Assembly (NCBI GenBank): GCA_015490295.1
Contig: WFYC01000066.1
Location: 62,001 to 126,000 of the forward strand
Direction: 5' to 3'
DNA from: Hydrogenimonas sp.
GTDB taxonomy: Bacteria > Campylobacterota > Campylobacteria > Campylobacterales > Hydrogenimonadaceae
DNA: 64,000 nucleotides
This document shows, piece after piece, positions 21,867 through 32,037 of the stretch; position 1 is the stretch's first letter; every line of letters begins with the position of its first letter. The notes under the pieces are model-generated. The model made no database searches. It was not told where the DNA came from and saw only the letters and a list, made by a program, of their open reading frames with translations. Both the position numbers and the translations under genes were made by a program.

Positions 21867-22637
21867 TTAAGAACGGTCTTGAAAAAGTCGCTCCTGCCCG
21901 ATTCTGTAAAGAGCAAAATCGTACTTTAGCGGATCGTCGGCCGAGAACCTTTTAAGCGATTCGGTAAGCTCCACAGCCGCTTTCCAATCGTAGCTTTTTC
22001 GCTTCAAAAGCCCGAGTTTCCGGCCCACCTGAAATGTATGCGTATCCAGTGGAATTACAAGATCGGATCTTTTGACCGCGCTCCACCAGCCGAGATCGAG
22101 CGCATCTTTTCTGACCATCCATCTCAAAAACATCATCCAGCGCTTGTATGGGCTTGACGGCTTTAGATTTTCGGGAATAGATCCTGTAAGAAAGCGGTAG
22201 CCTCTACTCTCATACGGGTTTAGTCTGTAAAAGAGGTCTATCAGTTCGAAGACGCCGTCTATAACGCGACTCTCTTTTCTATACCCCTTCATGAACTCTT
22301 CTTCCATTCTGCCGCGTTCCACTCTTCGCAGTGTCTTGAATATCTCGATCACATCTTTACCGGACTGAAACCGGTAGTAACTTTTCAATAGCTCTTTTTC
22401 TATCTGCTCCTCGTCGGTATCGAGCACTGAAAAGTCCAAAGAGCGCAGAAACTGTACAATCTGTGCCGCATTGCCGTATCCAAAAAGCGCACAGAGCAAT
22501 ACGGCCCGCTCGTCATCCTGCTCTCTCGCCACCCAGAGCGGATCCGGCCTTTTAAAAGAGAGCTCTGCCGGATCGTTTCGTTTCGAAGCTTCGGCCTCCA
22601 GCAGTTCAAGCAAGCCTGTAGAATCTTTTGCGTTCAC
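21867..22637 (-). CDS. TIGR02757-like conserved protein
   Basis: YKRWMMFLRWMVRKDALDLGWWS, LVIPLDTHTFQVGRKLGLLKRKSYDWKAAVELTE. Confidence 0.75.
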   Translation of the reverse strand: MNAKDSTGLLELLEAEASKRNDPAELSFKRPDPLWVAREQDDERAVLLCALFGYGNAAQIVQFLRSLDFSVLDTDEEQIEKELLKSYYRFQSGKDVIEIFKTLRRVERGRMEEEFMKGYRKESRVIDGVFELIDLFYRLNPYESRGYRFLTGSIPENLKPSSPYKRWMMFLRWMVRKDALDLGWWSAVKRSDLVIPLDTHTFQVGRKLGLLKRKSYDWKAAVELTESLKRFSADDPLKYDFALYRIGQERLFQDRS

Positions 22638-23865
22638 TCGATCCTCCGATCTGCATCTGTTTTCTATATTTCGTCACCGTCCTTCTGACCATCTTCACAC
22701 CGAATTTCCGTTCTATCATCTCCAGAAGCTTGTTGTCGCTGAGAGGTTTCGAGCGGTCTTCGGCAGCTATCGACTCCGCTATGAACTGTTTGATGGCGCT
22801 GTTGCTCACATCCTCATCTACCGCCGCGGCGAAAAAGGCCTTCATAGGAAAGATACCCCGGTCGCACATCAGGTATTTGTTCGCTATGGCCCTCGAGATG
22901 GTCGAAGGGTTGTGGTCGAACTCTTCGGCGATATCTTTCAACTTCATCGGCCTTATGTCACCGCCCTGGAAAAACTCGTACTGAAACTCCACGATCATAA
23001 GCCCTATTTTGTAAAGAGTCGCCCTGCGCATATGAAGAGCGTCTATGAGATCTCTCGCCTCTTTTACCTTTTTGCGGACGAAAGAGTGATCTTCATCCGA
23101 CTGCTCTATGATAATATCGGGGTAGAAGGTGTCGTTTATCCTTACCTCTATCCCCTCTTCGCTCTGTACGATCACAAGATCTGGAATTATCTGCCGCGAA
23201 GCTTCCATATACTCCAGTGCCGGCGGATTCTTGAATGTCCGAATGACGCCCAGAGCCTTATCGTATCCATCTTCACTTTTGAAACTTCCGATCGAATCGA
23301 AGTTTTCCAGCATCTTTGCCGCAAGTGAATATATCGGCTCTTCCACATCGCTCTGTCGAAGCTGAAAAAGCATAGCTTCGGCCGTATCTTTCGCGCCTAC
23401 GCCGGAAGGCTTCAGGTAGGCAAAACGCTCTCTGATCTTCTCTACAGCCGAAGGTTCCACACCCAGTCGGGCGGCTATATAGTGCACATCTCCTTCGAAA
23501 TAACCCTCGCTGTTTATCTCTTCGATAACGGCATATGCGATCTTTTCGCTAAGAGGGGTGGGGAAAAGCGGAGCGTTTATCTGCTCGACCAGGACTTCAT
23601 AGAGCGACTTGTTATGCAGTGTAAGCGCTTCGATCACCTCCGAACTCGAAGAGTGTTCACCCCTGCGAACAGGTTTTACGGCCGAAGCGGAGCCGAACTG
23701 CTCTTCAAACCCGGATCTCACCTGCATATAGGGATTCTCTTTCTCATACTCCTTCAACCGCTCTTCGAGCTCTTCGATACCGGACTGAAGTATCGGCAGC
23801 CAGCTTCTCAAAGTACTGGATAGCTTGGTCTTAAGCTGCAGACTCTGGTTCTGGCGAAGCTTCAC
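22606..23865 (-). CDS. rpoN: RNA polymerase sigma-54 factor
   Basis: N-terminal Gln-rich LRQNQSLQLKTKL, IAEEFDHNPSTISRAIANKYL, RRTVTKYRKQMQI (RpoN box, first residue varies). Confidence 0.94.
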   Translation of the reverse strand: MKLRQNQSLQLKTKLSSTLRSWLPILQSGIEELEERLKEYEKENPYMQVRSGFEEQFGSASAVKPVRRGEHSSSSEVIEALTLHNKSLYEVLVEQINAPLFPTPLSEKIAYAVIEEINSEGYFEGDVHYIAARLGVEPSAVEKIRERFAYLKPSGVGAKDTAEAMLFQLRQSDVEEPIYSLAAKMLENFDSIGSFKSEDGYDKALGVIRTFKNPPALEYMEASRQIIPDLVIVQSEEGIEVRINDTFYPDIIIEQSDEDHSFVRKKVKEARDLIDALHMRRATLYKIGLMIVEFQYEFFQGGDIRPMKLKDIAEEFDHNPSTISRAIANKYLMCDRGIFPMKAFFAAAVDEDVSNSAIKQFIAESIAAEDRSKPLSDNKLLEMIERKFGVKMVRRTVTKYRKQMQIGGSSERKRFYRLA

Positions 23866-23983
23866 CTGCCCGGCTCCTTTTTATTGAAAAAATCTGCATG
23901 GGCCACCGCGGAACCTAAACCGGAACCTCGCGGGAGAGAAAGATCTCTTGCAAAGTCTCTTCTGCAAAAAACCCAATATCCGC

Positions 23984-24745
23984 TCATAACGTAAAATGCT
24001 CTCCGAGATAGTGTTTGATGACATCGGAGTTCGCCGCTATCTCTTCGGCGCTTCCCTGGGCCATCAGCTCTCCTGAACGCATCACATAAGCCCTGTTGCA
24101 TATACCGAGAGTCTCTCTAACATTATGGTCGGTTATAAGAACCCCTATATCGAGTTCAAGCAGCTGCCTGATGACGTTTTGAATATCTATTACCGCGATC
24201 GGATCGACCCCCGCAAACGGTTCGTCAAGGAGCAGAAACTTCGGTTTGCTCACAAGAGCCCTGGCGATCTCCGCCCGCCTGCGCTCACCGCCACTGAGGC
24301 GTATCCCTTTGCGATTTCTGATAGGCTCTATATTGAAAAGCTCCAGAAGATTCTCTATTCTCTTTTCGGCACTCTTCTTGTCCAGTTTCGCCGCCTCCGC
24401 TGCGATAAGAAGGTTCTCTTCGACCGTCAAGTCCTTGAAGATACTCGACTCCTGGGGCAGGTAGCCTATCCCCAGCCTCGATCGCACGTGAAGCGGGTGC
24501 TTCGTGACATCTTCATCGTCGATGAAAACATGCCCGTCGCTTACAGCGATGAGTCCGCATATCATATAGAAAGTGGTGGTCTTTCCGGCTCCGTTGGGCC
24601 CCAGAAGTCCGACTACCTCCTTTGTGTTGAGTGTGATGGAGACATCCCTGACAATCACATTTTTCTTGATCGTTTTACTCAGTTTTTCGGCTCTTAAGCT
24701 ATGCATCGGTTTCGATCCTGTATAGACGTTTGCCATCTTTAACAC
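23984..24745 (-). CDS. lptB: LPS export ABC transporter ATP-binding protein
   Basis: GLLGPNGAGKTTTFYMICGLI, RLGIGYLPQESSIFKDLTVEENL, LSGGERRRAEIARAL; start likely internal to the ORF. Confidence 0.94.
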   Translation of the reverse strand: MLKMANVYTGSKPMHSLRAEKLSKTIKKNVIVRDVSITLNTKEVVGLLGPNGAGKTTTFYMICGLIAVSDGHVFIDDEDVTKHPLHVRSRLGIGYLPQESSIFKDLTVEENLLIAAEAAKLDKKSAEKRIENLLELFNIEPIRNRKGIRLSGGERRRAEIARALVSKPKFLLLDEPFAGVDPIAVIDIQNVIRQLLELDIGVLITDHNVRETLGICNRAYVMRSGELMAQGSAEEIAANSDVIKHYLGEHFTL

Positions 24746-25118
24746 TTATTTCGACCAGAGCGGTATAGAAGCCGTGCTCTCTCAAAAGCTCTCTTAAAGC
24801 ATCGTCCCCCCACTCTACCATATGCCATCCTGGCTCTTCGAGACTCTCAAGAAGCCCCATGGCCATAAACTTCTCGTTCGGGCACTGGTAGAGATCGTAG
24901 TGACGCAGCCTGTCGCCGTATACCTGCTCTATCGAAAAGGTCGGTGAAGTGACGGCATCTTCATATCCCATGCTTTCGGCGAGCGCTTTGGCCAGGGTCG
25001 TCTTTCCTGCGGCCAGATTGCCTCTTAAAAATATGACTGCATCTTCGGGAAGACTCTTTCTGATCTCTTCGGCCACCTTCTCAATCTCTTCCAGAGAAGC
25101 TGTTATCGTTTTTGTCAT
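24699..25118 (-). CDS. tsaE: tRNA threonylcarbamoyladenosine biosynthesis ATPase TsaE
   Basis: LRGNLAAGKTTLAKALAESMG, TSPTFSIEQVY, HYDLYQ, EWGD. Confidence 0.93.
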   Translation of the reverse strand: MTKTITASLEEIEKVAEEIRKSLPEDAVIFLRGNLAAGKTTLAKALAESMGYEDAVTSPTFSIEQVYGDRLRHYDLYQCPNEKFMAMGLLESLEEPGWHMVEWGDDALRELLREHGFYTALVEISVKDGKRLYRIETDA

Positions 25119-26098
25119 AGCGAGTTGGAGACCTTTACGATTTTTTCGAGCGCCTTTTTCGCTCGCCCGGAGTCTATCGTCTCCCGCGCTATCTGCAGCC
25201 CCTCTTTGAAGTCGCGTGCCATGCCCTCTACGATAAGGGCGGCGGCGGCGTTGATCAGAACTATATCCCTTTTTGCCCCTTTTGTCTCACCGCTGAGTAT
25301 GGAGTGTGTGATCTTCGCGTTTTCTGCGGCATCACCCCCTTTTATCTCATCGAAAGAGGCTTTCCCGATTCCAAACTCCGCAGGATCGATCGTGATCTTT
25401 TCAAGACTCCCTTTGTCCAAAATTACCGCTTCGCTGCGATCAGAAACCGATATTTCGTCGAGTCCGTCCAGGCTGCTTACGACCATGGCGCAGCGGCTGC
25501 CGAGCTTTTTCAAAGCTTCTGCCATCTTCGGAACATAAGCCGGGTCGAAAACCCCGATAAGCTGTTTCTCGACACCGGCCGGATTGCTCAGCGGTCCCAG
25601 AATATTGAAGATGGTGCGATGCGGTATCGATTTTCTTATCGGCATAATAAACTTCATCGCCGGATGGTGCAAAACGGCGAATATGAATGCAAATCCGCAC
25701 TCCTGCAGCATCTGCACCTGCTGCCCTGGGGTCAGATCGAGCCGGATACCTAGAGCTTCGAGCATATCCGCACTTCCCGAGCGGCTGGTTATCGAGCGGT
25801 TTCCGTGTTTGGCTACCTTGCAGCCGGCGCCGGCAAGCAGCAGCGACACGGTCGTAGAGATATTGAAGCTTCCGCTTTTGTCCCCCCCGGTTCCGCAGTT
25901 GTCGATAAGCTCTTCGCGCAGATCCTCGGGGACAGGCAGTTTGACAGAGTTGGCACGCATAACCTCCGCTGCAGCCGCTATCTCGTCCGCACTCTCTCCG
26001 CGCTCGGCCATCTCGACAAGGAGCTCCCTGGCCTCTTTTTCATCCATATTTCCACTGAAAAGTCTCTCAAATGCCGATCTCGCTTCACTGTAAGTCAT
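25115..26098 (-). CDS. trpD: Anthranilate phosphoribosyltransferase
   Basis: DNCGTGGDKSGSFNISTTVSLLLAGAGCKVAKHGNRSITSRSGSADMLEALG. Confidence 0.96.
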   Translation of the reverse strand: MTYSEARSAFERLFSGNMDEKEARELLVEMAERGESADEIAAAAEVMRANSVKLPVPEDLREELIDNCGTGGDKSGSFNISTTVSLLLAGAGCKVAKHGNRSITSRSGSADMLEALGIRLDLTPGQQVQMLQECGFAFIFAVLHHPAMKFIMPIRKSIPHRTIFNILGPLSNPAGVEKQLIGVFDPAYVPKMAEALKKLGSRCAMVVSSLDGLDEISVSDRSEAVILDKGSLEKITIDPAEFGIGKASFDEIKGGDAAENAKITHSILSGETKGAKRDIVLINAAAALIVEGMARDFKEGLQIARETIDSGRAKKALEKIVKVSNSL

Positions 26099-26343
26099 TG
26101 CAACTCCTCAACATATTCATCCTTTGCACTTTTCGGAATCGTTTTGGTGACCGGTATTTTGAGCACCCTGTAGCGTTTTGCACCCTTCAGGTAGCGGATT
26201 TCGACAATATCCCCGACCTTCACATCTTTGCTCGGCTTCGCCTGAACACCGTTTATGTATACGACTCCGCTTTTTACCATATCCTGTGCCACCGTCCGGC
26301 GTTTGACCAGGTTGACGCTGCTTAAATATTTATCGATTCTCAA
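26095..26343 (-). CDS. RNA-binding S4 domain protein
   Basis: MRIDKYLSSVNLVKRRTVAQDMVKSGVVYINGVQAKPSKDVKVGDIVEI. Confidence 0.88.
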   Translation of the reverse strand: MRIDKYLSSVNLVKRRTVAQDMVKSGVVYINGVQAKPSKDVKVGDIVEIRYLKGAKRYRVLKIPVTKTIPKSAKDEYVEELQ

Positions 26344-26364
26344 CTCTTCTCCAAAAAAAATTCT

Positions 26365-26391
26365 CGATTATGTTACATCTTCCGCGTAACT
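26365..26391. repeat. Possible remnant of the MITE-like element's right end
   Basis: gattatgttacatcttccgcgtaac resembles gattttacatcttttgcgtaaaac of copy 2. Confidence 0.3.
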
Positions 26392-26524
26392 TCAAGCTCT
26401 TATTATAGAGTGTTGATAATAAAGTCTTGTTTATAGCCGCCGACGGCATATCGGCACTGCCGCTCCAAAGAGGCTCTGCCGGCCTCTGGTTCGTAATGTT
26501 CGTTTATATGCATGTAACTTTGGA

Positions 26525-27679
26525 TTGGATAGAATGACTTCCATGAGCAAAGAGGAATATTTCCATATAGAGCGTTCCGGTGGCACTTTGAGGTTGAATA
26601 TCCTCGGCAGCTGGCGAATCGGTTCTCTTGACACCATAGAGAAGTCATACAAAAATATCGAGCCATCAATCGGCGGTGTAAAAAAGATAGTTGTCGATCT
26701 TGGCGGCATCAAGTCCATCGATACGGGAGCCATGGTTTTCTTTCTCTCACTGCGCGAGGATCTGAAAGGAAAGAGCTCTGTACGGTGCGAAAATATACCG
26801 GACGAATTCTGCCGAATGTTTCGTCTTGTCAAACGCTTTGCCGCACCGCATCCCTCTGCAGCAGAATCACACTTTCCATTCATTCTGCAGCCTTTTGCCA
26901 CTCTCGGCAAACAGACCCATGCCATGTACTCCGATTTTATGCTCTTCGTCAATTTTCTGGGGCAGTCCGCCGTTGCCATGTTTCGCACGCTCATACGCCC
27001 CTCTACTTTCAGAATAAAAGAGACGGCGACCAACATCTACAAAGCGGGCGTTACAGCCATACCGATAATAGCGCTCAGCGCTTTTTTGGTCGGCATCGTC
27101 ATAGCGTTTCAGAGCGCCGTACAGCTGCAAAAATATGGAGCGAACATCTTCATTGTAGATATGATCGGTATCTCGATACCCAGAGAGCTCGCACCTTTGA
27201 TTACCGCGATCATAGTCGCAGGCAGGAGCGGATCGGCCTATACCGCACAAATCGGCGTCATGAAGATCACCGAAGAGATTGATGCCATGAAGACGATGGG
27301 TTTCGGAATTTTCCGTTTCATTGTTCTGCCCAGAATGGTTGCAATGATGATCGCCCTCCCGCTGCTCATATTTTTTGCCGATATCGTCGGAATCTACGGC
27401 GGCCTGCTTGTTGCAAAACTTCAGCTCGATATAACCCCGGCGCAGTTTCTCGACAGACTCCATAGCGAGGTGGATGTAAAACACTACCTCGTGGGCCTCT
27501 TCAAGGCCCCGTTCTTCGCTTTCATAATTGCCGCTGTCGGCTGCTTTCGCGGTTTTCAGGTTTCGGGAAATACCGAAAGCATCGGAAGATACACTACGAT
27601 GAGTGTTGTAAACTCCATCTTCCTGGTAATTGCGATGGATGCTCTCTTTTCGGTAATCTTTACGGAGCTCGATATATGA
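26525..27679 (+). CDS. mlaE: MlaE-family lipid ABC transporter permease with N-terminal STAS domain
   Basis: VDLGGIKSIDTGAMVFF STAS segment, then ELAPLITAIIVAGRSGSAYTAQIGVMKITEEIDAMKTMG. Confidence 0.92.
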   Translation: MDRMTSMSKEEYFHIERSGGTLRLNILGSWRIGSLDTIEKSYKNIEPSIGGVKKIVVDLGGIKSIDTGAMVFFLSLREDLKGKSSVRCENIPDEFCRMFRLVKRFAAPHPSAAESHFPFILQPFATLGKQTHAMYSDFMLFVNFLGQSAVAMFRTLIRPSTFRIKETATNIYKAGVTAIPIIALSAFLVGIVIAFQSAVQLQKYGANIFIVDMIGISIPRELAPLITAIIVAGRSGSAYTAQIGVMKITEEIDAMKTMGFGIFRFIVLPRMVAMMIALPLLIFFADIVGIYGGLLVAKLQLDITPAQFLDRLHSEVDVKHYLVGLFKAPFFAFIIAAVGCFRGFQVSGNTESIGRYTTMSVVNSIFLVIAMDALFSVIFTELDI

Positions 27680-28479
27680 AAGAGATGATAAAGATGCGCC
27701 ATGTGCAGACACGTTTCGGAAACAAAACGGTCCATGAAGATCTGAATCTTACCGTCTATGAGAGAGATATCTACGGTATTCTTGGCGGAAGCGGCTCCGG
27801 AAAGACGACTCTTCTTAGAGAGATGATCATGCTTCTGTGCCCAAGTGGAGGCAGTGTCGAAGTGCTGGGCTACGATCTGAACAGGATCGGACGCAATGAT
27901 GCACAAAGGCTCAGAAGCGAATGGGGAGTGCTTTTTCAGTTCGGAGCACTCTTCACCTCTTTGACGATCGAGGAGAATGTGGCAGTATGGCTCAAAGAGT
28001 ATACCTCTTTGTCCGATACGACTATCCGGCGTATAGTCCGCTCGAAACTGGAGATGGTTGGGCTCGATCCCGATGTCGGGAGGCTCTATCCGAGCGAACT
28101 AAGCGGAGGAATGATAAAACGTTCCGCACTCGCACGCGCCCTGGTGATGGACCCCAAACTGCTCTTTCTGGACGAGCCCACTTCCGGCCTCGACCCGGTA
28201 AGCGCAGAGGCTTTCGACGATCTAATTGCCCAGCTGCATTCTCTTCTGGGTCTGACTATCGTAATGATAACGCACGATATAGATACAATATTCAATGTCG
28301 TAAACAGAATGGCGGTACTTGGAGATAAACATGTGGTTGCAGAGGGCTCTTTGAAAGAGGTATTGAAAAACGATCACCCCTTTATACGCCGTTTTTTCGG
28401 CGGAAACCGTGCAAAAGCACGAATAGAGGCAATGAATTTGGAGAGAGGTTTATGGAGAGCAGAGCAAGTTACACGATAG
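27676..28479 (+). CDS. mlaF: MlaF-family ABC transporter ATP-binding protein
   Basis: GGSGSGKTTLLREM, ELSGGMIKRSALARAL, FLDEPTSGLDPVSAEAFD. Confidence 0.92.
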   Translation: MKEMIKMRHVQTRFGNKTVHEDLNLTVYERDIYGILGGSGSGKTTLLREMIMLLCPSGGSVEVLGYDLNRIGRNDAQRLRSEWGVLFQFGALFTSLTIEENVAVWLKEYTSLSDTTIRRIVRSKLEMVGLDPDVGRLYPSELSGGMIKRSALARALVMDPKLLFLDEPTSGLDPVSAEAFDDLIAQLHSLLGLTIVMITHDIDTIFNVVNRMAVLGDKHVVAEGSLKEVLKNDHPFIRRFFGGNRAKARIEAMNLERGLWRAEQVTR

Positions 28480-29417
28480 TAGGACTCTTCGTTTTCCTCC
28501 TTGGAGCCGGTGCTATAGCATTCGCTCTTTGGATGGGGAAGTACAACAACAAAAAAGAGTTCGCCTACTACTATACATACATGAAAGAGTCGGTAGCGGG
28601 CCTTCCGCCGGACGGGGCTGTCAAATATATGGGCGTCAACATCGGAAAAGTCAAAGAGATTCATATTGACCCAAACGATCCTACACGAGTACGCCTGCTG
28701 CTGCAGATACCTAAAGATATTCCCATACGTGAAGGCATGTACGCGACACTCAACTTTACCGGAATCACCGGAATCGCCTACATCGAAATAATAGGCGGCA
28801 AGAAGGGGGCCCCGGTAATAAAAAGTGAGCCCGGCAAAATTCCGGTCATACCTTCCAAGCCCTCTACACTCGCTCAAATCGGTACTTCGGTAAGCGATCT
28901 TGCGGTGCAGATCTCGAAGGCACTGGATAGACTCAACAACGCTTTCAGCGAAGAGAACATAAAACACTTCAACGATATGATGACCAATCTCGACCGATCT
29001 TCCAACTCACTGAAAAAGATTTTGAGTGACAAGAATGCCCGAAACCTGGAGACTCTCCTAAGCTCTCTGGCTGATGCATCGAAAAAGAGTGACAGGCTCT
29101 TCGAAGCGGTAGATGTCATCAAAAAAACTACGCTTGATCTTGGCGCAGAGGGGAACCGGACTCTGGCATCGCTTCAGCAGAGTGCCGACTCTTTTAGAGA
29201 GCTGAATATGAAGCTGATGAAACGTATCGAAGAGGGAGACCTTAATATCCGTCAGCTTCTTCAGCAGACACTTGCACAGTCAAATGCACTTATGAGAGCG
29301 TCTCAGGCACTTGTTTATCAACTGCAAGAAGATGCAATGATGATCAAAAACAGCCCCAGAGACCTCTTTTTCAAAGAGGCAGAACCGACTCTGGGGCCGG
29401 GGGAGAAGCAAAAATGA
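28452..29417 (+). CDS. mlaD: MCE (MlaD) domain protein
   Basis: N-terminal TM, GLPPDGAVKYMGVNIGKVKEIHIDPNDPTRVRLLLQIPKDIPIREG. Confidence 0.92.
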   Translation: MESRASYTIVGLFVFLLGAGAIAFALWMGKYNNKKEFAYYYTYMKESVAGLPPDGAVKYMGVNIGKVKEIHIDPNDPTRVRLLLQIPKDIPIREGMYATLNFTGITGIAYIEIIGGKKGAPVIKSEPGKIPVIPSKPSTLAQIGTSVSDLAVQISKALDRLNNAFSEENIKHFNDMMTNLDRSSNSLKKILSDKNARNLETLLSSLADASKKSDRLFEAVDVIKKTTLDLGAEGNRTLASLQQSADSFRELNMKLMKRIEEGDLNIRQLLQQTLAQSNALMRASQALVYQLQEDAMMIKNSPRDLFFKEAEPTLGPGEKQK

Positions 29418-30037
29418 GAAGATTTACGATATCCGGAAAAATTTTTCCGGCGGCACTTGGTTTTTTACTCTTTTTTGGTGGCTGTTCCGTTAAAAAGGTG
29501 CCTCCGACCACCTTTTACCATATCTCTCAAGAGACTCCCGGAATAGAGGAATCTGCCAATAAGAAGGCCATCGACTCTATAAGAGTAACATTCAGCCGCT
29601 CATCCAGAGTAAGCGAAAGTTCATCCATCTACTACACAGACAGAGGTTTCAGGCAGCAGCCGTACGCTTACAGCAGATGGTATGATACCCCCGATACAAT
29701 GCTGGAAGGGAAGCTGATTTTCGCTCTTGAAAAATCGAAAATTGCAAAAAATGTGACAGGAAGTTCGAGTGCAGCGGATACAAAAACGGTTCTTGAAATA
29801 GGAGTTTTGGATTTTGTACATGAGTTCGGCAAGAGCGGCAGATCCAGAGGGAAAGCGATCATTTTGGCTTCTCTTGTTAGAAACAGAGACGGTAAGACTC
29901 TATGTGCGAAGCTTTTTGAAGCCTATTCACCGGCAGCTACGGACGATGCCAAAGGCGGCGTTGCAGCTTTGAACAGTGCATCCGATAAGATAGTGGCGGA
30001 AATTGTAGAATGGCTGGGCGAATGCAACCGTCCGTAA
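29414..30037 (+). CDS. ABC-type transport auxiliary lipoprotein
   Basis: Lipobox LFFGGCSVKK; last gene of the Mla operon; TDRGFRQQPYAYSRWYDTPDTML. Confidence 0.78.
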   Translation: MRRFTISGKIFPAALGFLLFFGGCSVKKVPPTTFYHISQETPGIEESANKKAIDSIRVTFSRSSRVSESSSIYYTDRGFRQQPYAYSRWYDTPDTMLEGKLIFALEKSKIAKNVTGSSSAADTKTVLEIGVLDFVHEFGKSGRSRGKAIILASLVRNRDGKTLCAKLFEAYSPAATDDAKGGVAALNSASDKIVAEIVEWLGECNRP

Positions 30038-30074
30038 TTGAAGGTATAAACTCAAAAACGGAACAAGCCAAAGG

Positions 30075-31898
30075 CTACAGAAGGCCGAACTTCTCTATAA
30101 AATCCTCGTCAATATCTATGAGCCCTCTTTTTTGCAGAGACTCCAGCACCCCTCTGTCGCAAAGAACATCACCCGGCCACTCCCGCTCGTAGCCGTCGAG
30201 CTCGTTTTTGTCGGTCGCATCCACCATTATAAACGGCTCTTTGCGTATATCACGCAAAGCATCTATATTGTTGGCAATGCGCCACACAAGCATGTAGGGG
30301 TTCTTTAGGCTGTTGCGTCCGCCATCCACCACGATCAGAATTTTAAGGTGTGCATGAAGCGATTTCAGATCGTCGAAAAGCTGCTGAACAGAGCGCTCTT
30401 TTCTGTAGGCAACGATGCATATCGGATTTTTTGTATGCATAAAATATTGTCTCAAAGAGAGCACATTGTTGTCTATCGCCTTCATTGCACTCAAAAGTTC
30501 TTCATCATCCAATAGTGAATCGACACCCTCTTCTACTTCATCGCCTGTCGCATCGATTCCAAGCTTTCCTCCAACCAGCGTATCGGGGCTGGAGTGGTCG
30601 AGCGCATCCACGATCCCCTCCGTAATCAGCATACGCTGCGGCGAAATTCTGTTTAGAATATGTTCGGTTATCGCCTCATACTCTGTAAGTGCAGGCGCTT
30701 CGCTCCCTACAAAAACGGCGTGCTTTACAAAGCTCATCTGCCCAACACCCCAGAAAGCGTGCATGAACTGCTTTGCATGACCTTTGTAGTGAGTCTGCAT
30801 CTTTGCCAGGATCAGGTTGTGAAAAACTCCGTTTTCCGGCATATGGTAGTCTATCAGGTCGGGTGCGGTCGTCTTTAGGAGCGGAAGGAAAATACGTTCC
30901 GTTCCCCACCCCATATATTTGTCTTCAAGCGGCGGCTTTCCGACCACCGTAGCCTGGTATACCGGGTTCTTCTTCATCGTTATGGCCGTAACATCCATAA
31001 CCGGGTACGGCTCTTTCAGCGTATAGTAACCGGTATGATCGCCGAAAGGGCCCTCTATAACCATCTCATTGGGATCTACCTCACCCTCTATCACAATATC
31101 CACATCTTCGGGGATCCATATGTCGTTCGTGACAGATTTCACTAGTTTGGCCGGCTCGTTTCTTACAAAGCCGTAGAGCATCAGCTCGAACATTCCGTAT
31201 GGAAGCGGTGCCTGTCCGCACCATATGTAGAGCGGGTCCCCACCTATGGCTACCGTTACCGGCATCTTCACTCCGGCCTCTTTATACTGGTCGAAGAAGT
31301 GGCTGGCATCTTTGTGTATCTGCCAGTGCATTCCAAGCCGTCTCTTGTCGTACTGCTGGAGCCTGTACATACCGAGATTCTGCATCTTGCCGTCAAGACT
31401 CTTCGTATATACCTGCCCCATCGTTATAAAAGGTCCGCCGTCTTTGGGCCATGTCTTCAGTATCGGCAGTTCATCCAGATCGACATGTGATGCTGTTTTT
31501 ATTATCTGCTGGCAGAGTCCTTTCTGCTTAAGACGCTTCGGAAAGACGTTTTTCAGCGCGAATAGCTTCGGAAGCATCGAGAGTTTCGCCATAAGCCCCT
31601 CCGGCGGTCTCATATGCATCAGCTCTTCTATCTCCGCCGCTATTTCATCCGGATGGCGCCCGAAAAACTTTTCGGTAACTTCGAAGTCGGCAAACATGTT
31701 CATAAGAAGCGGCATATCGTACTCGATACCCTTGGCACGATTTACCGGTCTTTTGAACAGAAGCGCCTTCGAAGGCGACTTTTTCACCTCTACATAGGCG
31801 ATATGCGCAATCTCCAGATCGACATCGCACGGCTCCTCTATAACTTTTAGATCACCATCACTTTGCAGCCTCTCGAGCCAGTGCGTCATAGTCGCCAT
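30075..31898 (-). CDS. UbiD-family (menaquinone biosynthesis) decarboxylase
   Basis: AVAIGGDPLYIWCGQAPLP, VEGPFGDHTGYYTLKEPYPVMDVTAITMKKNPVYQATVVGKPPLED. Confidence 0.92.
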   Translation of the reverse strand: MATMTHWLERLQSDGDLKVIEEPCDVDLEIAHIAYVEVKKSPSKALLFKRPVNRAKGIEYDMPLLMNMFADFEVTEKFFGRHPDEIAAEIEELMHMRPPEGLMAKLSMLPKLFALKNVFPKRLKQKGLCQQIIKTASHVDLDELPILKTWPKDGGPFITMGQVYTKSLDGKMQNLGMYRLQQYDKRRLGMHWQIHKDASHFFDQYKEAGVKMPVTVAIGGDPLYIWCGQAPLPYGMFELMLYGFVRNEPAKLVKSVTNDIWIPEDVDIVIEGEVDPNEMVIEGPFGDHTGYYTLKEPYPVMDVTAITMKKNPVYQATVVGKPPLEDKYMGWGTERIFLPLLKTTAPDLIDYHMPENGVFHNLILAKMQTHYKGHAKQFMHAFWGVGQMSFVKHAVFVGSEAPALTEYEAITEHILNRISPQRMLITEGIVDALDHSSPDTLVGGKLGIDATGDEVEEGVDSLLDDEELLSAMKAIDNNVLSLRQYFMHTKNPICIVAYRKERSVQQLFDDLKSLHAHLKILIVVDGGRNSLKNPYMLVWRIANNIDALRDIRKEPFIMVDATDKNELDGYEREWPGDVLCDRGVLESLQKRGLIDIDEDFIEKFGLL

Positions 31899-31932
31899 TG
31901 CAAACCCCCGAAAATGAATATCTATCTAATAT

Positions 31933-32025
31933 TACTCTAACTCCAGGCAAAGCCGGGAATTAGGCAGGGCCTGAAGCTACGAAATCAAAAGATTTCTAAA
32001 TGATTTTACATCTTTTGCGTAAAAC
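31933..32025. repeat. Copy 2 of MITE-like element with internal deletion
   Basis: actctaactccaggcaaagccgggaattaggcagggcctg then aagctacgaaatcaaaagatttctaaatgattttacatcttttgcgtaaaa; the GCGGCCCTACAACCCCCTG part is missing. Confidence 0.75.
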
Positions 32026-32037
32026 CGGTAACTATAT

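Noticed and set aside
26867-27712. 281-aa minus-strand ORF opposite mlaE
   Set aside because: Antisense to a clear MlaE permease; no supporting motifs.
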